A stretch of DNA of 64,000 nucleotides from Zoroaster sp. YZ-2022. Taxonomy: Eukaryota; Echinodermata; Asteroidea; Forcipulatida; Zoroasteridae. The stretch is taken from the NCBI GenBank assembly GCA_029582265.1, contig CM055817.1:23132161-23196160 (forward strand). The letters run 5' to 3'. This document shows, one piece after another, positions 9,270 to 51,877 of this stretch; the first letter of the stretch is position 1; each line of letters begins with the position of its first letter. The position numbers and the translations under genes were made by a program. Under the pieces are notes generated by a model. That model was not told where the DNA came from. It saw only the letters and a list, made by a program, of their open reading frames with translations, and made no database searches.

Positions 9270-11280
9270 AAATGATTCTGGGCTTCAAAATCGGTACGGC
9301 TTTTGGACAACGGGAAATTACGTGATAATGTATACACGGGGACCAAATTTCCCATATACAAAGTATGGTGGCTAAGAGAGGCCTCACAAATCGGGCAATC
9401 GGTCATACCACTCTGTGTGAAATAGTCAGCATGGCAGAACTCCAATCGATCCAGCAATTTTGGCTGCAATTGGACATCGTTTCATAGCAAATAAAAAGAA
9501 AATTAAAAATGCCGACGTGCGGGTCTGAGGCGACGCGCGTGGAAACCAGAAACCGGAGACCTTTTTATTTGTAAATCTTCAAGATAATTCTTGTCAGGAC
9601 AACGTCATAGTTCAAATTGTTGCAATAGACCCTGATCACGCTGCGGCCGTCTTTGTCAGATTCCCTGTATACGCAATAATGATTGCAGTGCTGATTTTGA
9701 TTAAATACAAGGAGCCAGACTATTTTCCCTTCCAGCCTCGCTTTGGTCAAATAGATTTTCTCAAAAAACAATAAAGAGATGGGCATGCACGCCATGATAA
9801 AGATCTATTCCCAGAAACTCTATCCAAGCAAGTAAAAGTAATAATATTATACCTAATGCATTGTGGAAATATATAATGACTACATTATATAATGACTATA
9901 CATTGTACATCATTATAATGACTACAAGACCGCTGGCACAAAATAGAAAAATGGACAGGCCTAGACAGAGGCCAAGTGCGAGCGATGATGATGAAAAAGA
10001 ATGAATTTCACAGCTGGATCGACCAATGGGCCGGACCAGCTGCTCCCAACGGCTAGCCGTTTACGGAGCAACCAAACTGTACTGTACTGTAACAAATCGA
10101 CGCGTGGTCTTTACCTTATTAATTTGCCTTAGAGAGTATGCTGTTTAAACATAATGTGAGACGGTAATTATGTAGTTTATGGGTGTTTTCCCCCAATGAG
10201 TGCCATTCATTATCGCAACCGTGTTAGTATAATAGTACATAGTCTTGACGACAAATCAACAACGGGTACATGTTTCGATGAGAATTTTAGGAGATAAAAA
10301 AAATATAAGTAACAAGTCCGTACTTGTATACACATACGTGTACATTTATTTATAACTAAATCAATATCGTGATAAAAAATACTAAAAATCTGAACAGAAA
10401 ATTGGTAACTTAAAAACAATGAAGAACCAACACCGCTATTAAATGGACAATAGCCCTGACTTTTTTTTAGTAGAAATTAATTGTGCTAAAATACAAATAT
10501 TTGCAGACCTACATGTACATCGGGTGGTTAAAATACATCAGTCATACGCATGTGTATCATAGGCCAGGGACGGATCTAAACTGGGGTGGCGGTGTCCCGT
10601 TTCGTTGAGAAGTGAACAAACCTTTACCAAAATGACATTCCCCAGGCGTAACACCTTTCTCTCCCCATATAATGTGACCGGCTCCACAAAAATGGGTATT
10701 ATGGGACAAAATTAAAAAATTGAGTTACATACATAGCTGAATTGGTTACAATATAAGCTTTAATTTGGTGTAGGTTTGAACCCTGTGGCATTTTGCATTC
10801 TGGAGATATACTGATTTTTGCATATTCATATTGTACAAATTAACGGAAGTGCCTTCAGAGATACAGCCCTTTAAACACAGCAAGTGGAAAAAGAAATGAG
10901 CTAAGAAGAAACTATCTTGAATGCCCATAGCAACAGTTATGTTCCTTTTGAGCTCCTTTAGGAATGCTTGTGCAATATAAATTTGAATTATCAAACATCT
11001 TGAAGTATTTTTTCAAATATTTTTGCTAATTTGCATAATGTGTAAAATTTAAACTTTTGTTTTTTCATCTTTACTCATCAATAATAATATTTCTGTAAAT
11101 AAATTATAAAAGTATTGATATAATAGAAGCCAATAAACCAACAACAAAAAAATCACGTTGTGAATTTTTTTCACCCTCTCCACATAGAACAGCCCTTTAC
11201 GGGTAATAGCATAGCGTCCCTTAATACCCTTTTTCGCAGAGCGGGTCACATTATATTATACATTAAGGTTAGATCCGTCA
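9270..11280. other. AT-rich gene-free stretch
   Basis: Apart from the 9425-9565 partner of the 1716-1860 repeat I see no recognisable gene or element. An open frame of 76 codons on the - strand (9795-9565) has a locally protein-like composition (NQNQHCNHYCVYRES) but no splice context or family that I recognise. The rest has short frames only. Confidence 0.4.
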
Positions 11281-11286
11281 CTTATA

Positions 11287-11742
11287 CACTGTAAAAAATG
11301 GTATTTAGAATTTAAACACATTTTAACACTCGGCTTGTATTCGCTTTTTTCACATATTTAGCCTAAAACATGTGCTTTTGTGTGATGTGTGTTTGAATGC
11401 TAAATACCATATGAACAGGTGTCAAAAAGCTAAGCATGTTTAGTGACATGTACAGAGGATGGCCGTTTAGCATTTAAACATATGTGCCCGAAACACCCAT
11501 TGTTTTTGTTCGGTTTTTTAGGTGTTCGGGTATGTGCCCGAAACACCTATTGTTTTTGTTCGTTTTTTTTTTCCTTCTCCTCCCCATAGATTGTCTACAA
11601 AAAAACACATACTTGCAAACTTCACATGAACTTGAAACTTGGCATATACTTAGAACTTAACACGTAGATGAAATATATTATTCCTGAATGTGTTTACATG
11701 TATTTCGCGTGTGTTTAAATTCTAAAGTCCATTTTACAGTGT
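11287..11742. mobile_element. MITE with CACTGTAAAAAATGG termini, interrupted
   Basis: The left arm CACTGTAAAAAATGGTATTT continues into AGAATTTAAACACA. The right arm has TGTGTTTAAATTCT and ends in CCATTTTACAGTG. Between the arms the element carries a hairpin-headed repeat (11463-11680), which reads as a later insertion. Confidence 0.65.
11463..11680 (+). repeat. Hairpin-headed modular repeat, head only
   Basis: Two tandem heads are present: TAGGTGTTCGGG, a six-base loop and CCCGAAACACCTA, each followed by ATTGTTTTTGTTCG. Next come a pyrimidine tract (TTCCTTCTCCTCCCC) and words (CACATACTTGC, AACTTCACA, GTAGATGAAA) that recur at 59860-59970. The CRE-palindrome modules found in longer copies are missing here. 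Confidence 0.6.
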
Positions 11743-12842
11743 AGTTTTGTAGTATTGATGGACTTGGACCTGAAACACTTTGGACTCGGACAAAATGACA
11801 TTTCCACGTCGATTCCAGAGAAAAATACACAATTATAAATTCATTAAACAAAAAAATATATATATAAACCTATATAATGTAGCAGGTAGGAATTAAATTG
11901 ACTCGCATAAGTAGTTTGTTCACGCCATATAACAAGGCGAGTTCCTAGACAATGCACACGAATAGTAAAACGAATAACCGTTTGTGAAGTAGTTGGTTAC
12001 ACTAAGTTTCGAGTATTCTATTTCAGTATTCGTTTGAACAGAGTTGCATTGTAGGTGGGTTCTCGTGTCCGTGTGTACTTTTGTTGGATAATTTTATTTT
12101 TAATTTGTACTAATTATGTAGGCCTATTATTGTTTTACTTTAAGTTGATTTATCTAGATATGTTACATTTCACGCAATTTTACCATTTAGCAATAAAAAT
12201 ATTTGTTTATTGAAACTAATAGTACATGTTTACAAACAATGTTCTGTGAATGCAGTAATCTACGATATACTTTGCAGCAACGAATATCAGTTTGGCAAAC
12301 CCATACAGGGCCATTATTGAAAATCTAAATGTCCTTAGAAAATTATAAGGGGGTCCACTCAAATGCTAAAAGCATTACCCACACAAACGTTTGTTACCCA
12401 CCCCCACCCCAAACCCACCCCCACAAGGAATACAGTTTTGTTATCACTGATTACATCATGTTATCGTATGAATATTATTATCCTGACTGTCACAACTAAC
12501 TCGTGAGGGTTCCACGCGGTGTCCTTGGAAGCAAGAACACCGCAGAAATAAATCAGCACAGAGAAATCCAGAAAAATTGTTTACATTAGGCCCCTAATTA
12601 AAAAAAAAAATCAAATTAGTTTTTTATATTCTTTTACAATTTAGTTATTCCACCCAATTATTTCCATTAATTAATTATCCAAAACACTATAGGCCTAACC
12701 CTTAACTCATGAAATGACTTAATAATTCAAACAACCGTAATTTTGACCTTTATTACCTATTAAACTAATTATTATACTAATTATCCACATCACTTAACTT
12801 ATAAAATTACGTTATAATTCAAACAGCTTGATCTAATTATCC

Positions 12843-12885
12843 TATCCAATATAATCCAATATAATCCAATATAATCCAATATTTT
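12843..12885. repeat. Short tandem repeat TATAATCCAA
   Basis: Four to five copies of a 10-bp unit (ATATAATCCA) sit in an AT-rich region. The flanking 11750-13040 sequence shows no gene or recognisable element. Confidence 0.85.
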
Positions 12886-13044
12886 TATTGTTGGCAATAG
12901 TATTGCCAATCTAATCTTTAACTCCTGCAATCACCTAGTAACTCAAACAACTCTAATCTTGACTCGACTCGATCCGCACCACCAAAAATATCAATTAATA
13001 ATTTCTCAACTACCACCGCATGAAAAGTTCAAAAAGTAAAGTTC

Positions 13045-15085
13045 ACATTCTTACATAAGCGGTTTGCTTCCCTGAAGCTGTCGTTATAAAATACACCTCT
13101 GTCGTTATAAAAATAGACCCCCCGTCGTTATAAAATAATAATAATAATAATAATGTGTGGATTTATATAGCGCACGTATCCACCAACTAAGTGGTGCTCA
13201 AGGCGCATTATATTATTATCCCTGCTCATAAGGCTCATAAATCATTCCTGAAACCATCTCAGCTCCCTGGGGAGTATACAGCTCAATTGCTGCCATTTCT
13301 AGCGCATATAGAGCAAACCAACTCTGCCTTCACAGGTACCCATTTAACCCCTGGGTGGAGAGAAGCAATTATGATTAAGTGTCTTGCTCAAGGACACAAG
13401 TGTCACGGCCGTGATTCGAACCCACATTATGTTGCTAACACCAGAACTTGAATCCGGTAAGCTAGACCGCTCGGCCACGACACTCCACAAATGAGGTAAT
13501 TTTGTGTTAACATTTATATATAAACAAAAACGCACATTCTTGCATAAGCGTTTTGCTTCCCTGAAGCTGTCGTTACAAAAGTACACTTCTGTCATTATAA
13601 AAATACACCTCTGTCGTTATAAAAATACACCTCTGTCGTTATAAAAATACACCTCCGTCTTTATAAAATGAGGTAATTTTGTGTAAACATTTATATATAT
13701 AAAAACATGCACATTCTTGCATAAGCGGTTTGCTTCCCTGAAGCTGTCGTTATAAAATACACCTCTGTCGTTATAAGACCTCTGTTGTTATAAAAATAGA
13801 CCCCCGTCGTTATAAAATGAGGTAATTTTGTGTTAACATTTATATATAAAAAAAAAACGCACATTCTTGCATAAGCGTTTTGCTTCCCTGAAGCTGTCGT
13901 TATAAAAATACACCTCTGTCGTTATAAGACCTCTGTTGTTATAAAAATAGACCCCCGTCGTTATAAAATGAGGTAATTTTGTGTTAACATTTATATATAA
14001 AAAAAAAACGCACATTCTTGCATAAGCGTTTTGCTTCCCTGAAGCTGTCGTTATAAAAATACACCTCTGTCATTATAAAAAATACACCTCTGTCGTTATA
14101 AAAATACACCTCCGTCGTTATAAAATGAGGTAATTTTGTGTAAACATTTATATATAAAAAAAAAACGCACATTCTTGCATAAGCGGTTTGCTTCCCTGAA
14201 GCTGTCGTTATAAAATACACCTCTGTCGTTATAAGACCTCTGTTGTTATAAAAATAGACCCCCGTCGTTATAAAATGAGGTAATTTTGTGTAAACATTTA
14301 TATATTAAAAAAAACGCACATTCTTGCATAAGCGTTTTGCTTCCCTGAAGCTGTCGTTATAAAATACACCTCTGTCGTTATAAGACCTCTGTTGTTATAA
14401 AAATAGACCCCCGTCGTTATAAAATGAGGTAATTTTGTGTAAACATTTATATATAAAAAAAAAACGCACATTCTTGCATAAGCGTTTTGCTTCCCTGAAG
14501 CTGTCGTTATAAAAATACACCTCTGTCATTATAAAAATACACCTCTGTCGTTATAAAAATACACCTCCGTCGTTATAAAATGAGGTAATTTTGTGTAAAC
14601 ATTTATATATAAAACAAAAACGCACATTCTTGCATAAGCGGTTTGCTTCCCTGAAGCTGTCGTTATAAAAATACACCTCTGTCATTATAAAAATACACCT
14701 CTGTCGTTATAAAAATACACCTCCGTCGTTATAAAATGAGGTAATTTTGTGTAAACATTTATATATAAAACAAAAACGCACATTCTTGCATAAGCGGTTT
14801 GCTTCCCTGAAGCTGTCGTTATAAAATACACCTCTGTCGTTATAAGACCTCTGTTGTTATAAAAATAGACCCCCGTCGTTATAAAATGAGGTAATTTTGT
14901 GTAAACATTTATATATAAAAAAAAAACGCAGATTCTTGCATAAGCGTTTTGCTTCCCTGAAGCTGTCGTTATAAAAATACACCTCTGTCATTATAAAAAT
15001 ACACCTCTGTCGTTATAAAAAGACCTCCGTCGTTATAAAATGAGGTAATTTTGTGTGAACATTTATATACAAAAAAAAACACACA
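13045..15085. repeat. Large minisatellite, about 152 bp period, 11 units
   Basis: Units start with CATTCTTGCATAAGCG at about 13048, 13538, 13711, 13862, 14012, 14168, 14318, 14468, 14625, 14778 and 14930. Each unit contains TTGCTTCCCTGAAGCTGTCG, two to four copies of a 22-bp subrepeat built on ACACCTCTGTCGTTATAAAA, then ATGAGGTAATTTTGTGT. Spacing alternates near 150 and 156 because subrepeat number varies. The first unit is split by a SINE. Short - strand open frames with YINVNTKLPHF are by-products. Confidence 0.95.
13136..13488 (-). mobile_element. SINE, copy 3, inserted in the 152-bp minisatellite
   Basis: This is a full-length - strand copy. The array consensus GTTATAAAATGAGGTAA is broken after GTTATAAAAT and resumes with AAATGAGGTAA, which implies a short AAAT target duplication. 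Because only the first unit is split, the insertion came after the array existed or was not propagated by later unit duplication. Confidence 0.9.
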
Positions 15086-15089
15086 TCAT

Positions 15090-16370
15090 TATGACGCATC
15101 ATTATTACATGTTATCACTATGTGAATTTCACTTTAAAAATTTCTAAAAATGCATCCATACTTAATACCCACATACGCGTTGCTCTGATTTTTATAAGGC
15201 ATGTCTTTACCAGATTAATGCACCTGCAAGTTAACACGTTTCATCCAATCAAATTGTCTACTCTAAACCGTCTGGGGCATTTATGAATGTCACACATTAC
15301 AAATCTCTTAATAAATTATCAAAACTTGCCCATATCTTATCTCAATTCCAAGCAGTGTGTGGCATCCTGTTGAAATCTTAACTTTCAAAGGAAGGAACTT
15401 TATGTTGGCTTGAAGGAATTTGTTATCACTAAAAATGCACAATGTCCAGGGGAATGTCCACACTGTACTTTCAATCCCGCTGCTAACAACAACTACACTT
15501 GGGCTGGCAGACGACTGTTAATTTTGTACTTGCATATAAGTATTGTTTAATTTTTTTCACTAGCTTTGATCATCGGACTCACCAAACCCCAACAGGCAAG
15601 TAGTCCCCCGCTGCTAAAACCACTACACTTGGGCTGGCAGACTACTGTTAATCTCGACCCCTGAATTGTGCTTAGCTCCTGGGTCAAGGGTCAAGGGCCA
15701 GGAGAACTTCCTGAACAATTGGCGACAGATTTAGATCCACTGCCTCCGTAATTCCTGGATCCACCCTTGACCGCTAATAACCATGCACTGTTGACCCCTA
15801 AAAGTACGAATCCATTTTTGACTCTCTCATAAAAAAAAATAATTGAAACAATTCTAACCATAAATTTTTAAAAACATGCATTAAAAAGAGAACAAATTTA
15901 AATAAATTCTTATAAAACCGTATCACTTCTAAGACTCACACACGACATGATGCTAGCATGATTGTCCATCTTGGTCTGAGGTGGATCTACAATAAACAAA
16001 CAAAAACAACGAAAGTTAAAATGTCATAGAATTTGACTTTTCTTGATTATGTTTCCGCTGTCCCTAATTAAACGTATGGCAAACTGGTAAATTCAAAAAG
16101 TATTAATATTCCCTGAATACAATTCTGGTTGAGGTGCTGAAATGGGAAAAACTTTCCAGTTTGAATTTAGGAAAGAGTACACTTTCCTATATTCCGTGTT
16201 AGAATGAATATATAACTTCTGAATATATTTCACTCTTTCCACAAAATAGTAATGGGTTGGTTGTCTGGTTCAAAGAGAGGAAGCAAACTCATAAAAGTAA
16301 TTTTGCTAAAATTATCAATATTTTAACTTCACTAAAGCTGTGCGTTAATTCGAGAACCAGGTACCCGTAC
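15090..16370. other. Gene-free stretch with a short direct repeat
   Basis: No gene is seen. CCCGCTGCTAACAACAACTA with CACTTGGGCTGGCAGAC at 15477-15520 recurs at 15607-15650, a direct repeat about 130 bp apart. The rest is AT-rich without recognisable elements. Confidence 0.45.
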
Positions 16371-16439
16371 ACAATTTTGTACAAACACATAAATAATGCC
16401 GAATGTATAAAATAAATTGATATGAATACAAGATTCTCT

Positions 16440-16545
16440 TGTTTTATTAGAGTCATAATAAATATGGACTTACTGTAAGTCCATATTATTAGAGTCATAA
16501 TAAATATGGACTTACAGTAAGTCCATAATAAGTGTGGACTTACTG
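16440..16545. repeat. Nested inverted repeat of AATATGGACTTACTGTAAGT
   Basis: ATATGGACTTACTGTAAGTCCATAT is palindromic and is followed by further copies of the same word in both orientations within 100 bp. Flanks on both sides match 27640-27720 in opposite orientation, so this is probably the interior of a longer hAT-like element (about 16380-17115) that is itself split by the TTAA MITE at 16571-16940. Confidence 0.6.
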
Positions 16546-16570
16546 TAATAATTTCCCACCTCTATATTAA

Positions 16571-16940
16571 CCCTCCTACTTTTGGTACCTTTTTCATACA
16601 AGTTGATGCACCATTTCAAACCATTCGCTTGTGTGGTTTTGAATGGTGAAATAACTGTGTACAGTATTGATTCCCCAAATGGTTTTGAATGGTAGGTCAG
16701 CTAATACAAAACCTTGTTTGGATCTTTCCAAATGGTAGTACAGCTAATACAAAACCTTGTTTGGATACTTCTAAGTGGTGAATCAATGGACCCTCTATGC
16801 ATTTGAATGGATTTGAATGGTATGTAGTAAAGCTTGCTACCAACACTGTTCAAATGGTATCACCATGTGTGTACAAAACCAATGGGCATTTTGGTAAGTG
16901 GAAATTTTGAATGGTTTCAAATGGTCAAACAGTAGGAGGG
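16571..16940. mobile_element. TTAA-flanked CCCTCCTACT MITE, intact copy
   Basis: It begins CCCTCCTACTTTTGGTACC and ends AACAGTAGGAGGG with TTAA on each side (16567-16570, 16941-16944). It is the best-preserved member of the 1493 and 6449 family and inserts into a larger ATACCC-type element whose parts lie on either side. Confidence 0.8.
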
Positions 16941-16944
16941 TTAA

Positions 16945-17115
16945 AAACGATTTAAGCATCCCCATTCCCCACACACATTTTTTAAAACAAAAACAAATCA
17001 CAGACTTCTAATTGTGTGGCTTAAATATTCAAAAGTCATTTACGGGTAATTGGAACTGAAAAAATGAAACCGGGTAATGACAGTTTCGGTCGGGTATCCG
17101 GATACCCGACCTTAA
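16945..17115. mobile_element. hAT-like ATACCC element, right part
   Basis: ATTTACGGGTAATTGGAAC, GGGTAATGACAGTTTCGG and TCGGGTATCCGGATACCCG match the end of copy 1 at 8455-8560 in reverse. Together with 16380-16566 it appears to form one element of about 370 bp without the nested MITE. Confidence 0.55.
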
Positions 17116-17186
17116 ACTTCCCTAATAGTTTATTTCCTTTGGTACAGTGTACAGTGTATTTGCAGGTGTAACACCTGCCAATAATC

Positions 17187-18106
17187 TCTTAGGGAGGAGA
17201 GCCAAAGTCGTGGTACAGCCAAGCCTTTGAGAAGCCCGGCCAGGCCCAGGTTTTGCCCAGGCCTATATAATCGCCTAGCTGAGCACAAAAGACCATTTAC
17301 TAATGAATAGATCTCAAATAGCTGTTATTGTTAACGCAGATTCAACACCTCAGCTGTCTTTTCTTCACAACTGCAGCCATTATAATGCGCTCTACTTGGC
17401 TGGGCTAGGTCCTCCAGAAGCCCAGATTATAGGCCTTTTCACACTATGTACCTCTTACACGTGTAGAAGTGTACACGGTTCCACTCCGTGTTGACTCTGA
17501 AGAATTTCAACACGGTTCAATTCCGGTATGATTTCACACTATCCGTTTTGGGGTTACACGTGTAACTATCCGACACGGATCCGACACGTGTAATTGCTCG
17601 ATCATTTCACACTACGCTCGAGTCTACACTGGTCACAGCAGAAAGTCCCACACTGCATTGCGACACTGCGTTGCGAGCAAAGGTCATTAGTTTGTTCGTT
17701 GTTTCATAACTACAATAATGCACACGGATCGAAAATCAACCCAGTGACTTTTCACACTACGCTTTCGCGGCGCTTTCAACACGTGTCGGCGGTCTCAACA
17801 CGGATCGAAAGCTCTCAACCCACCTCATGAGCAGGGTTAGTTTCGACACGGATCGAGCATCTTACACGGATCGGCGCCGTGTTACATTTAACAGTGTGAA
17901 AAGGTCAGTCAAGATTACACGTGTCGGACCCGTGTCCAACCCGGAGATTTTCTGTAGTGTGAAAAGGCCTTATATTGATTGGCAGGTACTGTTGTTACAT
18001 CACTAGGACTCGCAAAAGACAGATTAGGTGGCCAGGTAGACTGGGCCTGGCCGGGCTTCTCAAAGGCTAGGCTGTACCATGACTTTGGACCCTCCTCCCT
18101 TAGTTG
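17187..18106. mobile_element. Long-TIR element (GGAGGAGAGCC family) with nested insertion
   Basis: Left arm: GGAGGAGAGCCAAAGTCGTG then GTACAGCCAAGCCTTTGAGA and GCCCGGCCAGGCCCAG. Right arm: the complement, CTGGGCCTGGCCGGGCTTCT through ACTTTGGACCCTCCTCC. A shorter uninterrupted copy lies at 20438-20824. The middle is split by another element (17430-17973). Confidence 0.8.
17430..17973. mobile_element. Nested MITE with AGGCCTTTTCACACT termini
   Basis: The ends AGGCCTTTTCACACT and AGTGTGAAAAGGCCT are perfect inverted repeats, flanked by TAT on both sides. The interior is full of CACGTGT / ACACGGATC words. It interrupts the GGAGGAGAGCC element, so it inserted later. Open frames inside are short and overlap on both strands. 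Confidence 0.8.
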
Positions 18107-18210
18107 ATCATATTCTGTACAGTTAGTTTGAAAGTTGTTGAATTAATCCTCCTCCCTTATTAGGTTGCTCATTTTAATTCAGTAGTAGAATGTTGTCGTT
18201 TACTCAATCA

Positions 18211-18394
18211 AGGGCACAACCACTGGGGGGGTCGGGGGTCACGACCCCCCCCCCTACTTTTATGTGGACCTCCCCAACTTCTGGAACGTTTTGGTATTTT
18301 ATGTATACATGATCCTAGTAATGTCATTCATGACATCACAATGGCTGCTTGGGACCCCCCCCCCCCCAACTTTCAACACGTGGTTGCGCCCTTG
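18211..18394. mobile_element. Small MITE with 10-bp target duplication
   Basis: The termini AGGGCACAACCAC and GTGGTTGCGCCCTTG are near-perfect inverted repeats, with C-runs facing G-runs inside. TACTCAATCA occurs on both sides (18201-18210 and 18395-18404). The length of the duplication (8-10 bp) fits hAT or Mutator-like transposition. Confidence 0.75.
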
Positions 18395-18404
18395 TACTCA
18401 ATCA

Positions 18405-19040
18405 AAGGTTATAGACCTGTGTGAATCTTCATTACACAAACATAGACTACTTCGCAATTCGCTTGTTGCATCTCGGTTTAGCTGGAGATCACCTTTCATG
18501 TTTTCCAACACGTTACTGTGTATAATCAAACAATCTCCCTAGTTGTGTTACAAAACGTAACACAAGAAATCGAAAGAAAAAAACATGGCTAACTGTTGTT
18601 CAGTGTGGTTGTTGCATTGTTAGAATACAGCCGTGTGATTTGACTAAATGAAAAAAAATCCTAAATAAATTAGTAGCGGGCCTGGGTCTCCCATTGGTCT
18701 AGAGGACAAAGGACCCTGAACCTCCTGGATGTTACATTTTGGAGGATTACAGATTCTCCACATTCCCACAAACAAGAAACTAGAGGTTTGGACACAATAT
18801 AGGCTACTTCTTTCTTTCCTTGGTGGCTACTTATCTTCTTTCAAAAAATTCTGAGACAAAGGAGATTTGTAAAAAATCCTGAAAACAGGAAATATCCAGA
18901 GAAATCACAGGCCTGTAGACAATATCTGGGGAAGTACGGTCAGTTTTGCATTTGTTTTTTGTCGTTAGCTAAACCAGCATGCATAATGCAAATCAGTTTG
19001 CGCGTGCGCACTGTAGTAACTGCGAAGAGGCCTATGTGTA
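18405..19040. other. Gene-free stretch
   Basis: No gene or element is recognised. The sequence is mixed composition with short open frames only. Confidence 0.5.
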
Positions 19041-19045
19041 AGGTA

Positions 19046-19840
19046 TGCCATGGTCGAGCGGTTTAGTGCATCGGATTTGTGTTCTGATGGCTGAGTCGTC
19101 ATAATGTGGGTTCGAATCCCAGCCGCGACCGGGGTACTTGTGTCCTTAAGCAAGACACTTTACCATAATTGCTGTCTCTCCACCCAGGGGTAAATGGGTA
19201 CCTGTGAGGGCAGAGTTGGTTGTTGTGTTTGATTAGCCCTATAATTATGCGCTGTAATGGCAGCAATTGAGCTGTATACTCCCCAGGGAGCTGAGATGGT
19301 TTCAAGTAAGACTAATTGCGGTGACACCATGTGAAATTCTCAATTGAGTAGTAGGTACAACTCGACTTGAAAGAACTGGAGGTACAACTTGACGTTTCGA
19401 TCAGTGTGCTCTGATCGCCCCCAGGAAAATGCTGGACTCTGGGGAATGCTGCTGCTTAAGTAGGCTGCTCGATGACAGGATGCTGGAGGATTAGTTCGTT
19501 GAGGCGTGCAGGCGGGAACTGTTGAGACTAGGAGTTGGGGGAAGGAGTGTGTGCGTGTGCTCACTGAACCGAATCAATTGGTGACAAGCACGGGGGAAGG
19601 ACGGTGGTTGACTGAGGATATAGGAGATCACTCAGTCTGGGTTGGGTTGTGGACTTTGGATATAGAAGATCCTTCAGTACGTAGTAGTGGTCGCCAAATA
19701 TCGCTGATGTAGAAGCCGATGTCCTGGTTTCAGGAATGATTTATGAGCCTGATGAGCAGGGGTAATAATATAATGCGCCTTGAGCACCACTCAGTTGGTT
19801 GATACGTGCGCTATATAAGTCCACATCATCATCATCATCT
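19046..19840 (+). mobile_element. SINE, copy 4, split by a retroelement fragment
   Basis: The head (CCATGGTCGAGCGG and GGTTCGAATCC) and core run from 19046 to 19304; the rest (GGAATGATTTATGAGCC to TATATAAGTCC and an ATC-rich tail) runs from 19733 to 19840. TGGTTTCA is duplicated at 19297-19304 and 19725-19732 on either side of the inserted block. Head sequence (TTTAGTGCATCGGA) places it in a second SINE subfamily with copies at 31322 and 51126. Confidence 0.9.
19305..19724 (-). mobile_element. Penelope-like terminal fragment, nested in a SINE
   Basis: It begins GTAAGACTAATTGCGGTGAC, as does the copy at 62575-62956, and is bounded by an 8-bp duplication. It contains, read on the - strand, a stem (GATCAG ... 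CTGATC) followed by GAAACGTCG, the motif that marks ends of Penelope-like elements. The family call is inferred; no reverse transcriptase is present. Confidence 0.6.
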
Positions 19841-19964
19841 TATGTCATAACTGTGTACTGTACATGTATTTTCCCCTGCTGAAAATTTAGAGATTGAAGA
19901 TTGAATCCAACAGTCTATGTGCGTTTTTCATGGATGGCATCTGTACAGATACATGTAATCTCCC

Positions 19965-20170
19965 AATATGGCAATAAATTCAGAGGTTCAGGTTCGAATC
20001 CCACTTAACACAAGTGATACACATGTTCCCTGTGGACAGCAATATCTTCAAAGGTTACTGGTTCCAATCCCACTGACTTACCTTCCTTCCATTAGATCTG
20101 TTATGTGTTCCCCATATAGATGGCAATATATTCGGGGTTACAGGTTCGAATCCCATTGACTTACCCTCCA

Positions 20171-20200
<30 letters not shown>
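19965..20200 (-). repeat. Tandem repeat in the 3' UTR of the ZIP gene
   Basis: Three diverged units of 70-84 bp are built on GGCAATATATTC, GGTTCGAATCCCA (resembling a tRNA B box) and CCATTAGAT...CCCATAGAC. The last unit runs into the final codons of ZIP exon 8: the coding CCTCATAGACGGCAAGCAG aligns with CCATATAGATGGCAATAT of the neighbouring unit. The array therefore shares sequence with the end of the coding region. Confidence 0.65.
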
Positions 20201-51767
<31,567 letters not shown>

Positions 51768-51790
51768 CTCAGATACTGGGAAAGAGTTTC
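51768..51790 (-). promoter_or_regulatory. Possible 5' UTR splice acceptor of the ZIP gene
   Basis: On the - strand CTCTTTCCCAG is followed by TATCTGAG and the ATG. If used, the 5' UTR continues in an exon beyond 51.8 kb, which I could not identify. Confidence 0.4.
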
Positions 51791-51877
51791 GTTACGTATT
51801 TTTTGCAAGCTTTTGAATTGATAAGAACTGAAAAAAACTTAAGGCTAAATCTAGTGCTACTCGGCACACCTCCGTTG

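Noticed and set aside
9565..9795. 76-residue - strand frame that looks partly protein-like
   Set aside because: No splice sites in matching phase, no recognised domain and no second exon nearby; kept only as a note in the gene-free entry.
13833..14220. - strand frames with ITTEVYFYNDSFREAKRLC
   Set aside because: They are products of the 152-bp minisatellite; unit changes include frame-breaking length differences.
13045..15085. CRISPR-like array
   Set aside because: Repeats are about 152 bp and contiguous with no unique spacers, and the genome is eukaryotic.
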